From NCBI GenBank assembly GCA_029204225.1, contig CM055113.1, forward strand, positions 34,358,107-34,422,106: a stretch of 64,000 bases of DNA, written 5' to 3'. The DNA is from Diphasiastrum complanatum. Its lineage: Eukaryota > Streptophyta > Lycopodiopsida > Lycopodiales > Lycopodiaceae. Under the pieces are notes generated by a model. That model was not told where the DNA came from, did no database searches, and worked only from the letters and a program-made list of their open reading frames with translations. Below are positions 1-13,232 of this stretch, piece by piece (the stretch's first letter is position 1; each line of letters opens with the position of its first letter). The translations under genes and the position numbers were made by a program.

Positions 1-1860
1 AAAATATGAGCTTGAGATATCTGTTGTGTAGGACTCTTACCATCAATCGGCTGTGCCTTGTGGCTTAGGGAGTGTTAAAATTGGTCCAAATGTCATCCGG
101 TCTATTACAATGTGTGCTACTAAACATTGTCCAACTCCTCATTCCATGTTCCACTTTACCATTCACTATGTTTTTCATATGCAAAAAGTGGCACCTTATA
201 CTTGTGCATAGTTATTGCCAATTCTTGCAAGAAATCTATGGGAATAAACCAACAAAACTACAACGATCTTAAAAAAGTGTGGTACAAGGTTCGATGTACA
301 ATGATGCATCGTAATGTCAAATAGTTGACGTAACGTCACTCCAGGATTGAAATATGTGGACGAAGACTCTTTTGACCAAACACAAAGATTTAGATGACAT
401 GCGCAAAGGTTTAAAATTTTAATTTAAAAAATGAGTTTTCTGTATAGTAGGTCTGGCCAAAGGTCCCTGCTCAATGTTTTGATGCCATCCAAAGGATTTA
501 AAACAAAATGAATGAAATTGATCAATAACTACTTAGATTACACCTTTGCACAACTCCAGAAATAGTCCTTTAGGGCCTTTCTATTAGGAAGACAACAATT
601 CCTTAGTGGTTTTGAAACCTCTACAAAGTTCAGGTTTTGATTAAAAGGGCCCATAATATCTCAAAATTGTCACATACCTCAATGCATTGACTATATTTCC
701 TTTCATAAGCCTTCACTAATCCTACACGGTAGCCACATTGACCTACTACCAACTATCAGATAAACCTATGTATGTTTGTTGCAAACATAAGGATCTTTGC
801 AAAAACAATTATATTCAAAATAATTCATATTTCTAGAACCTTTTCTACCATTTAATTTAGGAACTGTATCTCTCACCATAAAAAATCCTTGTCGTAGATT
901 CTAATGATTAACGTTTCATTGGAATCTAAATTTGTTTGCAAATTTTGGTACTATCATAGATGCCTCCTACAATGTTATTACTGGTTCTGAACAATATTCT
1001 AGAGGAAAGCAACTCTCATACAGCTAGTGCAATGTAGTCAACACCAAGGTTGTGTTGTAGAGAATACATCGAATGGGATATCAAAGGGTGTAGAAGCATC
1101 CGAATGGCAATCAGTCAAGCAATTGAGGAAGACATGGCATCACAATAGCTAATGTGGCCATTATTTTTGAGCAAGTGTGACTTTTGTAATAGAAAACCCC
1201 TCTATCTACACTACCATGTCGGGGTCGCCATAGGGAAAAAGGTAGTCTTTATTGTCTATTTGTTCAACACCCCAAATCCCCTATGATTGCGTTAAAGATT
1301 TAGTATTTTAGGTTATGTTGGGTGTAGTCCTATGTTAGGGTACCTCAGTTCTATGCCTATTACCACATGGTAGTAGGTACGCTACAACGTGTCAACAATC
1401 ACACTTCTATGCCCAATGTCCATTGCCTATCTTGTATCTTATAAACCCTAGCCCTTAATTTGGGCTTTATCATCAATGGGCCCACCCGCAAATAGGTGAT
1501 AGTATTGTATACACTTGGTAGAAACTAGACACCGCCATCCTCCATACATATTAAAGATTGAGTTGAAAGTCTTAGTCAAAGTGCTGAGTGGCAAGTGCTT
1601 CAGAGTTCACACGTAGTAACAATCGATAGAGCCTGCTTTGATCCAACTTGTACAGAAATAATTCGAGTGTCGTGAAAAGTTTCGCAAATAGTTTGTGATC
1701 TAATTCTATCAGTTTGTCATCAGAGTTTTTATTGCTAAAATTTTGCATTCTTTGAGTGCATTTTCTGTCCATATTCTAGCATCATTGACAAGTGCATTTG
1801 ATGACCTAATTGATTAGTATAAATAGCTATTCATATCATACATTTTATTATCAAATGATC
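1..1860. other. A/T-rich stretch without a recognisable gene
   Basis: Both strands were read. Only short open frames with no family signature are present, and stops are frequent. No tRNA-like fold, LTR terminus or long repeat was seen. I see nothing in it beyond ordinary intergenic plant DNA. Confidence 0.5.
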
Positions 1861-1868
1861 AATCAATC

Positions 1869-2796
1869 TGTTGGAGGGTTTGCGGATCTCAAGGCAACCC
1901 TATCCCTAGTTAATAAGTGAGAGGGATATGGCCACCCTGCGCATGTGTAAGTCCAACCCGATGATCACATAGTTATTTGATTAATTAGAAAGTCAATAAA
2001 AGGAGTTTAGGCCTTTTTGCGAGACTTTTAATGTCGCAGGGCCTAAATGTCAAGTTAGTGAATAAAGTTAGATTTCCCTCCATTTGGATGGTTCCCACTC
2101 TTTTTTAAATTTGAATAACTTGAACTTGTCTAAGTAGCATAAACGTAGAACCTTTCTTGTCTAACTAAACTAATATCACTTGAGATTTATGAATAGTCGA
2201 AGTGATTGTTTGTTGTTGTTGTCAAGTAAATTCCTGGATACCATCCAAGTCATAGTTGATCATTCATGTGTGTAACCAAGTGAGATTAATTCTACTAGGA
2301 AGATCCAGTTTGAGTTGAAGAAAAGTTGTTTCTTCAAGTTTTTGAATCTATCCAAGTTCATGTTCTTCTTATGGTAGATTCTGTTGTTTCAATAAGATTT
2401 GGAAGCTAAGGTTGTTGCTTAGCCTCTAAAAATGAACTGGCAAGGTCATTGTTTAGCCTCATAAGTTGGGGATTGATGAATGTCCTTGCTCTTCTTCTTT
2501 CCTCTTCCATCTCTCATGCTTTCTTTGGACTTTGCTAATTTTGAAATTGAATGTTATTGGAATTGAGTGTTATTATACTTTTTATGAGAGAAAAAGAGAG
2601 AGAGAGAGAAAGAGTAAGCTATCTTTCTTGTGGATGTGTAGTGTTAATGGATCTTAGTGTTAATGTTTAGGGCTAATGGATGTTAGTGCTAGATTTGGAT
2701 CCTCCATTTATGTTGAAATATGAACTAATCTCGTCTCTTTGATGCCAGATTGTCTAGATTTGGTTTGAGGTTAGGTAAGGAAAGAAACCCACTACA
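1869..2796 (+). repeat. Possible 5' LTR of a Ty3/gypsy element
   Basis: The block begins with TGTTGG and ends with TACA directly before a primer-binding-site-like sequence, as a 5' LTR would. No second copy is visible in the window, so the left boundary is a guess. A short GA run lies at about 2587-2613. Confidence 0.3.
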
Positions 2797-2800
2797 ATTT

Positions 2801-2818
2801 TGGCGCTATTGCCGGGGA
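2801..2818 (+). other. tRNA-Asp type primer binding site of a gypsy retrotransposon
   Basis: TGGCGCTATTGCCGGGGA differs at two neighbouring bases (CG to TA) from the sequence complementary to the 3' end of plant tRNA-Asp, which primes many plant Ty3/gypsy elements. It sits four bases after a CA end. The CG to TA change is what methyl-cytosine deamination would give. Confidence 0.6.
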
Positions 2819-3060
2819 GCTACGCCGATTTCTTAGTTTGCAGCATGATTGTTGAATGGTTAGCTTGCATTAGGCATCTTGTCGTGGCATGAATAGTGTT
2901 ATATCTGCATTTAGGGTTAGTTTGGGATTGATTTTGCTCGATTTGAGTATTTTTGCTTATTTAAAATCTAATTTGATTATTAAACAGGGAAAGCTATTCA
3001 GATCACCAATCTTAAGACCAAATCTTAATGCAAACAAAATGAAAATATCAGAATATGAGA

Positions 3061-3384
3061 CAATGGATTAAACATCTACAAGAAGAGGATGAGCTTGAAG
3101 CTGCTAAAGCAATAGCAGAAATTCATTCTTCACCATTGCAGCCACCAAGAAATTTACATACAAATATGAATGATCAATTGCATCATCATGAAGAACCCTT
3201 CAAGATGACTGAACTGGAAGCACCGTAAACAGAATTGTTCATGAATATTTTGTCTAGTAAGATTAATATTTCATTGGGAGAGTTCATGAAGTTGGTGCCA
3301 AAAGCAAAAGAAGACTTAGCACAAAAGTTAGCTCAAGAACAACCAGAAGTCCATCATGTTGAAGTAAAAGTTAATGTGATATGA
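3061..3384 (+). pseudogene. Ty3/gypsy gag-pro remnant
   Basis: One reading frame runs from 3061 to the TGA near 3382 with a single in-frame TAA near 3226. The first part is acidic and helical. The second has a segment of the form ISLGEFMKLVPKAKEDL, which recalls the gag to protease linker of plant gypsy polyproteins. It follows the tRNA-Asp primer site by about 250 bp, as gag should. It is cut off at about 3385, where a copia-type primer-site complement (tctgatacca) marks the edge of a reversed insertion. The gypsy assignment rests mainly on the primer site and on the integrase at 5.5-6.5 kb. Confidence 0.4.
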
Positions 3385-4226
3385 TCTGATACCACTAAAA
3401 AATGTGATATGAATCAGGATCGTAGTCGCGAATATTTCGCAAAGGAACCACGACTCTCTTGCCCTCAGATGGAGTTTAGATGCGATCGCTGGACACTGCC
3501 AACTGAATCACTCCTACAGTCCTCCAAAGTGTAGTCAGGCACTGTTGATCTACGTTTATAAAATTAATGCAGCATTCAACATAGTCTCAACTAAGGTGCG
3601 AAATTTAAATGAACAAGGAAACTTAGACACACAAATAAACAGGAGACGTATTTGCATTCGAGATCAAACACAGCAGAAAATCATCTATATTGATCTTTAT
3701 CTGATTTCCTTCAAGCATTGCATGCAAATTCACGCAGTGTGTAGGTGCGGGAGAAACACAGTTCTCTCATTAGCAATTGTCTTGCTTTACTAGCAGACAA
3801 TTGGATCTACAGATCCTAGACAGAATTGTCTTTGCACACAGGCGGACATGTATTCTGTATTTTTATCTTGATTGCTTACTTGCATCAGACTACTACATTA
3901 CACTGTATGTGTATTCTGTTGATCTATATGTCAAGTAACATCCAGTAAGTATAGTCGCTCTATGTAAATCTAAGATTAGAGTAATTAAGCGTCTACAACT
4001 AATCAGGAAAATACAAGAGTGGTAGATTAGCCACGCCCTAGAATGTATTTGCTGATGTCATGCCATCAGATCAGATATCTACACTCTTGGGTACTTGTGT
4101 GATCTTGCTGGTACTCTTTGGAGCGTGGAGGGCAGGAGAAGGTTTCGTTTTGGTCATTTTCCTTCTCTTGTACTGGACCGCAAATGATTCTCATGCCAGA
4201 TCGCAAAAGATTATCATTCGTGAATC
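3385..4226. other. LTR-like non-coding region next to a reversed copia fragment
   Basis: It starts with tctgatacca, the complement of the tRNA-Met primer site used by copia elements, and continues as non-coding sequence rich in short direct repeats. It probably includes LTR sequence of the reversed copia remnant, but no matching partner LTR is in view. Confidence 0.3.
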
Positions 4227-4420
4227 TTTCGTATTCGCGAACCGTTCATCTTCGTCTACTTCGACTTTCGAGTTCGCGAACCGCTTGTCTTCATTTCCTT
4301 TGACTTTTCGAGTTTGCGAACCGTTCGTCTTCGTTTTCTTTGACTTTCAAGTTCGCAAAACTTTTCGTGCTTCGTGTCTCCTAACTTTCGTGTTCCCAAA
4401 CATCTTCGTCAGGTTGAGGG
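4227..4420. repeat. Five-copy tandem repeat, unit about 39 bp
   Basis: Units start at about 4227, 4266, 4305, 4345 and 4386, each carrying a core close to TTCGCGAACCGTTCGTC followed by TTTGAC. The first two are exactly 39 bp and the later ones decay. The open frames across it are a by-product of the repeat. Confidence 0.75.
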
Positions 4421-4439
4421 CCGAAAGCTAGCAAGGCTT

Positions 4440-5420
4440 TATAGTTAGAAACATTTCGTTTCTTTAGCTCCCTCTCAAAGCATGATAGCTTTACGATCCC
4501 GAGACTGCTCCTCTGTCTCTCAAAGAGTCCTTTGTCTAGGGAATTTAGTGATGATATCAACAACCATGTCTTTTGTTCCGATGAAGGTGGTCTGCAACAT
4601 CTTCTTTTCAATTAGATCCCTGATCAAGTGGTACTTGATCGCAATGTGCTTTGTTCTGGAATGGAACACATGATCTTTTGTCAGGTGTATTGCAGAGGTG
4701 TTGTCCATCTGCAAGACCAAGGGCTCATTCCTTGTTTCGTCCAATTCGTCCAGGAACTGTCTTAGCCAGATTATTTCATTGGCCATTTCTGCTGCTGCAA
4801 CATATTCTGCTTCGCAGGATGACTGAGATACAACGGTCTGTTTTTTGCTGACCCAGAGAACTGCTGCTTCTGATGTGATGGTGCATCCTCCTGAGACGCT
4901 TTTACAGTTGTCCTTGAGAGATGCCCAACTAGCATCGCTGTAGGAAAATATCTTGAAACCTGCATTAGTTGTAGATGCTTAATATCTTGACAATAACACA
5001 AGCCATAATCCCTCGTTAATTGAAGATATTGCAAAATGCGTTTTGCAATATTCCAATGTGTCGAGCCTGGATTCGTGCAAAATTGGCTCATCCTGAACAT
5101 TGTATAAGCAATAGTCAGGGCATGTGTTGTCTACAAGGTATATCAGTGATTCTATTAGCTTTCTGTAAGGTGTGAGCTGCATTTGTTCTCTCTCTTTCTC
5201 AGTCCTTGGACAGTCGTCACTTGTCAGCACCGTCCTTGTGAGCATTGGAGTGTTCGCTTCTTTGTAGTTCAGCATCCCAAAGTCCTCTAGGATCTTCTGG
5301 GTGTGTCTGGATTGGTGAAGGTATAATTTACCTCCCTCGTAGTCCCTTTTAATTTGTAAGCCTAGGTAATACCTGGCTTCTCCCAGATCCACTATCTCGA
5401 AATGTTTCGAGATGTCTGCC
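4440..5420 (-). pseudogene. Ty1/copia reverse transcriptase C-terminus and RNase H remnant
   Basis: Read on the minus strand, the start (about 5410-5100) shows the copia RT connection segment (DLGEARYYLGLQI, then IKRDYEGGKLYLHQS and TPYRKLIESLIYL). After a frameshift near 5070-4980 comes an RNase H-like stretch, and in the frame ending at 4520 the copia tail with MANEIIWLRQFL, HVFHSRTKHIAIKYH and DIITKF. At least two frameshifts are present and gag, integrase and the YVDD part of RT are missing. It lies reversed between the gag-like and integrase parts of a gypsy element, so it looks like a later insertion. Confidence 0.85.
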
Positions 5421-5539
5421 TAGTTATGGACTTGGCTCATTACATTCGCCGTGTCCATTCTTTTATTGTTATTATGCATAAGCAGATATTACTGTTTGCA
5501 AACTTTTGCAATTAGGCTGTTGGTGGCCTACACTTCATA

Positions 5540-6527
5540 AGGACACAAAATTTTATTCAGACATGTGATATTTACCAGCGAGCACGACGACCTACTCGAC
5601 AAAAATATGAACCCTTGCATCCGATTTTATCGCAAGCACCGTTTGAAAAATGGGGACTGGATTACATTGGTCCTATTCATCCTACCGCGCAAGGATCTCA
5701 AGGCCGATACATTATCGTAGCAACTGATTATATGACCAAGTGGGTTAAAGTCAAAGCTGTCAAAGTTGCAGATGTGAAATCTACGGCCAAGTTTTTGGAT
5801 GAAAATATTATAATCAGATTTGGATGTCCGATTGAGATTGTCAGTGATCGAGGTACACACTTTGTTAATCAAATAATAAAGTGTTTACTGGAAGATTTTT
5901 TTGTGATACACAGATTTAGCACTCCCTACTATCCCAGAAGGAATGGCCAAGCTGAATCTTCCAATAAGATTCTCTACACCATTATGACAAAGACAATTGA
6001 AGCAAGTCGGTCTGATTGGGAACATAAACCATATGCAGCATTATGAGCATTCAGAACCGCTTATAAAAATAGTACAAATCAAATACCTTTTCAACTGGTC
6101 TATGGTCAAGATGTTGTCATGCCGATTAAATTTTTAATCCCATCCTTACGCATAGCAGCAACGGAAACGGTTAAATGATGGTCAATCTTTACAACTCTGT
6201 CATGAAGCGTTGATCAAATTATGTGAAACCCGATTGATGGCAGTTCATGCCTTAGTAGCAGAGAAAGCCCGCCACAAGGCATGGCACGATCGTCGATTGC
6301 ACAAAAAAGATCTTAAAGCAGGAGATCTTGCATTGATGTACAAAACCAAGCTGATCAAGGGAAAGTTGAAGTTTACCAGTGAAGGCCCGTATAAAGTGAA
6401 AAAAATCTTGAACTATGGTGGCGCAGTAATTCTTGAGCACTTGGATGAAAATCGATTCGATACTCTGGTAAATGGCAACCGATTACGCAAGTTTTGGCAG
6501 CCTGCTCCGCCAGTGCAGCAAGTCTGA
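5540..6527 (+). pseudogene. Ty3/gypsy integrase with C-terminal GPY module
   Basis: The frame from about 5560 to 6046 shows the integrase core: first aspartate in GLDYIGP, second in SDRGTHF, glutamate in NGQAESSNK. All three catalytic residues are kept. An in-frame TGA (6044-6046) follows, the frame then continues, and a frameshift near 6173 leads into 6210-6527, which holds the C-terminal region with GPYKVKKIL and the RLRKFW end. Integrase joins retrotransposon cDNA to chromosomal DNA. RT and RNase H, normally just upstream in gypsy elements, are absent; a reversed copia fragment occupies that place. Confidence 0.9.
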
Positions 6528-7384
6528 TCTCAATGGTTTTTTAAATTTTAATTGTTTTTCAATTGTTTGTTTTCAATATTTAAATTGCTGAGTTTTTTGA
6601 AAAAAGACAATTAAAAAAAAAATTGAGAAAAGATTGATGAGCAAAAGTCAGAAAGTCATCAGCATGGGACAAAGGAAGCACAATAATTTTTGATGAAAAA
6701 TGACCTAGAAAAGTACTGTTTTGGTCAGATGTGTCCTATATAGTACCAAAAACCTTCGTTGAACTCTCAAACTGTACATCCACTCTAGATTTATCTAATT
6801 TGGACTGGGCGAAGGTTCATGACCAGGAGAACTCCAACTTTTGGGTCAGATGAGGGATCAGTAATATGCCATTTTGGGAACCTTCGCCGAGCACCTTAAC
6901 TTCATAATTAACCTTTGCCCACCTGCTAGATTATCTTAAAATGTCAAAATTAGGTTGTCTATAGGTTCATATTGTGATGAAATGCATTTATGATAGTACC
7001 TGGACGAAGGACCCTCCTGGGCGAAGGTTCATCCTTTGCCAGCCCTGGAAAACATTCGCTTGATAGGTTCAGATCCCTAGAAACCTTCACCAAGATTTTT
7101 ATAGCCTAATTTCACAGTACTGTACATGCCTGTAAATTTTTGTTCAAAAATGATCAGCCAAACTAGTATTCAGTGTAATGGACCCACCAAATTCACCTAT
7201 AAGTTGGCTGAATTCGCATTCCTCACTTGTGCTAGCGAAGCTCTTGCAAATTTTTTCCAAGACCAAAGCCTTTCAGACTTCCTGAATTGCTTTCTGATAC
7301 ACTTTCACGCGTCTTACATTTCCTTGTTGCTCATCATGTCTTCTACCGATACTTACCAGTCTCCGCACTATACTATCCATCATT
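6528..7384. other. Non-coding stretch with scattered CGAAGGTTC motifs
   Basis: No supported gene. Between 6740 and 7100 the motif (G)CGAAGGTTCA or its complement recurs about six times at irregular spacing. It may be the 3' LTR region of the gypsy element whose integrase ends at 6527, but no polypurine tract or LTR ends could be fixed. Confidence 0.35.
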
Positions 7385-8043
7385 CTAGGCAAGCAAAGAC
7401 TTTTCTAGTATGTAGATTAAAAAAACTTTCATGTTCTTCAAATCTCTTGACATAATCATTAAGACTACCAAAATATTTTCTACCAAACTCAGAGTATCCT
7501 TCTTTTTAACAAAATCTAGATAGATTTTGACCCAGTCCAAAGTCTTCAAAAGATCAGTCAAACATAAAATCTTATCCTTAGGTCTAGCAGAAGAAAAAGT
7601 AGCCCTATCAGTGTCAGTGATAAAAGAATGCATCATTGTGGCCTTTTTCATACAACAAATAAGCGTCTGAATAAAGTGGTTAGGTGGAGGAAGGGGATCT
7701 CCATAACCCAAAAAAGCAGCATCTTGAAACCATCCCGTGGACTAAAACATGAAAAAAAACCTTTGTTAGCTTATGAACAGGATAAAAGGTAAGGGTTTAG
7801 TACTATCCCAACCAAGGAATAGTCGGAGTTCCACCACAAGGATGCAGAGAGAGAGTTACACAATTTCACATAGTTCCTCTTAGGCAAAGCAAGACTAAAT
7901 CCTTTGAAGCCTTTATTCATAATGCAACAAGGTAAAGTAGAGCTGAAAAGTAAAATACAGTACTTTAAAGCACCATAAACCATAACCACTTTCAAAATGT
8001 CCAACTGATACTTGCCACCATCCCACAACACAAAACTGCACAA
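7385..8043 (-). other. Two unassigned minus-strand open frames
   Basis: Frames at 7771-8043 (90 residues, hydrophobic, with CILLFSSTLPCC) and 7385-7711 (108 residues) lie in the same direction. I recognise no domain. They could be a decayed gene or chance frames; codon use gives no clear answer. Confidence 0.15.
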
Positions 8044-8049
8044 GTTAGC

Positions 8050-9286
8050 ATAGTGGGGAAGACAGGTGTCATAGCTGAGCGTTAGTTGTTATCCATGTCC
8101 GCAAGCTATACCACTTAACAGTGCATTTTAAATCATAGTCCAATCTTCCCAAATGACATAATGGTTTTTAGCGATAGGCCATGCCCTGACATTACTGTGT
8201 TAGAGCATGTGCCATGCAACTCAGTTTCTGGACTTTGGTCCACATCAGTTCATTTTCTTTTGTGTATAAGTATGAATGGTTTTTACCGTATATATTGTAT
8301 CTCGCTAACAGATATGGTGTGAACACATGTGCTAGTATTAGGGCAAATCCATGCCTTTCTAATCCATGTGACAACTTTCGGAATACCAGTCACACACTAT
8401 TGTGTCTATATTCCTAAGCATATCCATGCTTCCCAGTCGTATCTCACCATGCTCTGATATGACAACTGAATGGGTATTATTTTATGATAGCCATGATTGA
8501 ATAGTGTTGTTTTGAATAAACTTGCGTTTATCAAAACTACATATTCAGTTCATGGTACTTGTGACACTGTTAAGGATAGGTTATATATCATCGGTGTGGT
8601 GTTCGTGGTTTTTTCAAGGTATTAGGACAGATACGTGCCATTCTAATACTTTTGTAAGAACCTTCTATCTTATGCATATCCATGTGTCTAAGATAATTGT
8701 AATAAACAACCTTTCCAATGGATATCATTTAAGTCATCATTATTAGAGTGTTAAACTAGTTATGAAATGGTAGATGGCAGGGAGTAGGAAAAGATGTGTT
8801 TAAGCATCCAAAGTCTTCTTTCTAAGCATAGAGAAAAATATATGAACCTAACCAAAAAAGGAGGCCACCGAACCTAATCGATGGTACAAGATGTACATGT
8901 TATCTCCGTTAGTGATTGAATACTAGAATCCTCTTTGAAGTAGAAACCAGTAAATGATATGCTAGTAGCCTGATGGATGCATGAGAGATAAAAACTAAAC
9001 GTGCAAGATTCTAGATTGTATTGCTTATTATGTGTTATGAATAGCAAAAAAATCATCATTCCCACCAGAAAGAGAGCAGAGATTATGAGTGCTTCATCGG
9101 TGGATTTGTAGAATGCAAACATACTTTTTAAGCTACAAAAAATGTATGCCACATGACCGTCGTTGGCATGCGGTCAATATTATCAACAAAAGCGTATGCA
9201 AATAAGCACTAGTCCATCATTGGGCTGATAGTATACAATTTTCAATCAAATAAAGGGCAAAAAAATTTGCTTGATCCATGGCTATG
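8050..9286. other. No gene; imperfect direct repeats
   Basis: Two stretches of about 100 bp near 8330-8430 and 8615-8700 share fragments such as GCATATCCATG and a TAGGGCAAATCCATGCC-like block, suggesting an old duplication about 285 bp apart. Nothing coding is supported. Confidence 0.3.
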
Positions 9287-9655
9287 TGTGAAAAAAGTGG
9301 ATAAGTAGAGTAGATGAAGTTGAGTATCAAACCTAATCAAACCAGCCCATTTGAGTTCAAACCAAACCTCAATGAGCTCGCCAATGAGATCTTCCCTACC
9401 TTGAAGAAATTGCTACTTGAATTGCTCTATGTAGTCTTCTTCCTCCAACCTTTTGCCATCTTGATCATGCATGAACACTCCACCATAATCATAGCATACT
9501 TTGAGTTGATGAAGAGATGTAAGATCCATGCCTTGGATCTTCCCAAGAGTCGCTCTTCATTTGCCCTTTCCTTCACAAGACTCCCTCTTAATGATCACAC
9601 CACAAAAGCTAGCAATCTCCCTCTTGATAGTTGCATCATAAGGAATGGAAGAATC

Positions 9656-10289
9656 TCAAACATTAGAAGCCATGAAAAGAATACATACTACCTTCAACAT
9701 AAGAATGATTGAAGTACTTTTTCTTTTCAAACCTGGACTTCTAATCAATGATGTAGGTAATGATAATGAATCCTCACTATCATTCACAAAAGCATCATTC
9801 AAAGTACATCCTACTTTGAACACTTCACATTCATCTCTCCCTTTTGACTTGAAATCTTCCTCACCAAGTCTCATGATAGAACCTTTTGATCTACTTTCTG
9901 TGACACCACTTGTTGCACAAATGACTTTCTTGGACTCATCACATAAAGATGCAAAACAAACTTTTTCTTCAATCATGCTCAAAGCACCATCTTTCTCCAA
10001 ATGAGGAAGTGGACTTTGATTCAAAGAGTTTCTTCAAGGCATTCCATGCCTCACTTGCACTTTGACACTTACCAACTTCCTTGAGAAATTCATTGGTAGC
10101 TTTCGTTTTAATGATATGAATAGCCCTTTTGGCCTTCTTATCAAATCTTTGTTGCTCTTGAACTATGGGTGGTCTCTCTTCAGTTCCTGCAACTATGTCC
10201 ATGAGTTCATTCAACTCAAGTAAGTATTCCATCCTCACTTTCCAAGTAGAGTAGTTTGATGAACTCAACCTATCATTAGTTTCTAACAT
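9656..10289 (-). pseudogene. Ty1/copia gag remnant
   Basis: The frame beginning at 10289 reads like a copia gag N-terminus: LSSSNYSTWKVRMEYLLE, then SASEAWNALKKLF, the usual SxxEAWxxL motif. A frameshift near 9990 leads to a second frame (9656-10024) with no clear motif. Zinc knuckle, protease, integrase and RT are absent. A leader of about 1.16 kb separates this start from the primer site at 11453, longer than usual, so the leader itself may hold an insertion. Confidence 0.75.
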
Positions 10290-11093
10290 GATCCCACCAT
10301 TGGAAGCCCTGAATATAATGATTCTTCAACTTTTAGGCTCTGTCCTAATGCACCTATCACTGACTTTCCTCTCAACAAATGATGGATAAGGAGATCTCAG
10401 AAGATTTAGGACCCTAAAACACTTCTATCTTGAACCTAGCTAGTTTCCAAGCATAGAAAGGAAGATTGAAACACATGCAACACTTTGCACACACTAAGAA
10501 TGGATTACAAACTCAAACCAACCTGAAAACACTCTTGCTTAAGCTCTCAAACTTTCCAGCAAAAGACCAAATCAAGTTATGGTGTGAAGAGTTACTTGCA
10601 TTCTTAGAAAATACACAAGACTAGTCTGCCAAGAATACCTAGAATTGAACAAACTTGTTCAACATATGATCAACACATTAAGATATTGATTCAACCTATA
10701 AAACCAAATGTAGACCACCCTTCTAAAAGTTTATAAACTCTAGCAAGTGATAAATACAAGCTTTAGAGGTGAATGAAACAACACACTTAGCCACAAGACT
10801 AGCTTCGCTAGCTTGTCAAATCTTGATGTTTAGATGTAGATCTAAGATCACTTCAAATGAGAATATTTGTCAACCTGTTAAGAACCTGAAAACACATTTG
10901 CATAATGGTTAAAACCTTCTAGCAAATGCTCTAATCAAATAACATAAGGAGAGTTACTTACATGCTCAACAAAGTATACCAAAATTTATGCAAAAGATTG
11001 TTGACAATCTGTTCACCCAAAAGGGGATCTTTCATCCAAGTGGGAGCTTTGCTCAGCCTTTTGGAGAATTACAAAATCACCCAAAGAGTATTT

Positions 11094-11170
11094 GTCATCC
11101 ACTTAAGGAGAAGATTCATCCACTTAAGGAGAGTGTTCATCCACAAAGGAGAGTGTTCATCCACAGAAGT
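11094..11170. repeat. Short tandem repeat, unit about 21 bp
   Basis: Four units of the form CATCCACTTAAGGAGAGTGTT follow each other inside the leader of the reversed copia element, with a weaker copy near 11033. Confidence 0.65.
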
Positions 11171-11452
11171 GGAGATTGTCAACAATAGATTGAACAGAAC
11201 AGTGTTAGTATTGAATATGCAAAAGCCTCACAATCAACAAATGATCAGGTTTCATGATCTGATCCAAAATAGCTTCTTCTCAGCCTCTGATCTTCAATAG
11301 ACCTGAAATATGCTTTTAATCCACAAGTTCAACTCAACAAACAAAGGTTGGTAAGATTTGATCAACAATGCAATGCATAATCATGCTAGAACTTGATCAA
11401 ACATCCAAATATCACCATAAATGAAAACCTTACTAAAAATAACAGCCAACTA

Positions 11453-11464
11453 GCTCTGATACCA
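11453..11464 (-). other. Copia primer binding site (initiator tRNA-Met)
   Basis: GCTCTGATACCA on the plus strand is the exact complement of TGGTATCAGAGC, the tRNA-Met primer site of plant copia elements. It abuts the LTR terminus TGTGAAAA at 11465. Confidence 0.85.
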
Positions 11465-12106
11465 TGTGAAAAAAGAGGATCTTGAATGGATCCAAAATCC
11501 CAAAATGCTTGGCTAAGGTCTTTGCACAACAAGCTACAAAAGCTAGAAATGGCAAAGCATCCTAATGCTACCTTTGATACACATGAACTTGACAAAGCAT
11601 TCAAGAGACAAAAGAAGCTAATAAAAGGTACTTATGGCAGCCATAAACAACAACATACCAGCCCTACAACAACATCCTACCACTTTTGGAAACCTCTTAA
11701 GATCGTACACAAAAGCTTGACCCACAAAGCAATGCTCTCAATGGAGGAAGAAACTGTGACAATGATTTAATGATCTCTCTCAACAATACAATAAGTCTCT
11801 CCAACCTGTTCTCCATGAATTTCAGCCTAATATAGGTGAGAGAGATGACTCTCTCTCCTCTCTCAAGAACTTAGGACCCAATTTTAGGGCACTAGTAGCC
11901 TAAAATAGCCAATTTTGGCCTATATGTCCAAATAACATGATTTTGGTGTCATTTCAAAGGGCCTGAAGTTTAAGACTTCTTCAATATATACTAAAATAAA
12001 AGTATCTAGGCCTCTTTCACACGTGTGAAAGGTTAGATCCAAAACTATGTACAAAAATTGCCAATTTAGGCCTCAAACTAGCTAGGAAATGTTGACAATT
12101 TTCACA
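11465..12106 (-). repeat. Copia LTR (5' LTR of the reversed element)
   Basis: It starts TGTGAAAA and ends TTTTCACA, a perfect 8-bp inverted terminus, and lies directly beside the primer site. The length of about 642 bp is within the copia range. Short open frames inside are not genes. Confidence 0.65.
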
Positions 12107-12800
<694 letters not shown>

Positions 12801-13232
12801 CCAAGATGAAATAGATAGAGTTTTATTAGGAAGAGTAGAAGATCATCCAATACAAAGGAGATGGCTCTCTCTTATAGATTTGAGAGGTGAGCCCCCTTCA
12901 CTCTAATTGGCTACTGAAGCTCCATCATGATCACAATCTTGACCGTCAAGATCACTTTGTCTTTCTTGAGGACAAGTTGTATTCCCAACTTAGGAACTTT
13001 ACGAAAGCTAAGTTTAAAATACTTTATTTAACTTATTAGTTGGATTCACACCCGTAGGATGCCAACTGGTCGTTTGTTTCTAATACTTTCGACTCTCTAG
13101 TTTAGTTATATAGTGTTTGGGCTTATTGCAAAAGCCTCTTGCCATATTTTAGAATATTCCATGTCATTCCCCGATTCGGACAACAAGGATTATTAACTAA
13201 ATTTAGTTATTACCTGAAATAGATAATTAAAG

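Larger units (their letters stand above)
9287..12106 (-). mobile_element. Internally deleted Ty1/copia element
   Basis: The right end is a 5' LTR (11465-12106) with primer site and, further left, a gag fragment, all on the minus strand. At 9287 the sequence TGTGAAAAAAGTGGAT nearly repeats the LTR terminus at 11465. The five bases before it (CTATG) nearly match the five after 12106 (CTATT). This is consistent with, but does not prove, an element bounded here with its left LTR and pol lost. Confidence 0.45.

Noticed and set aside
4060..4431. 123-residue plus-strand frame
   Set aside because: Most of it is translation of a 39-bp tandem repeat and its reading has no domain.
9314..9712. 132-residue plus-strand frame
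   Set aside because: Runs antisense through the copia gag region and shows no domain of its own.
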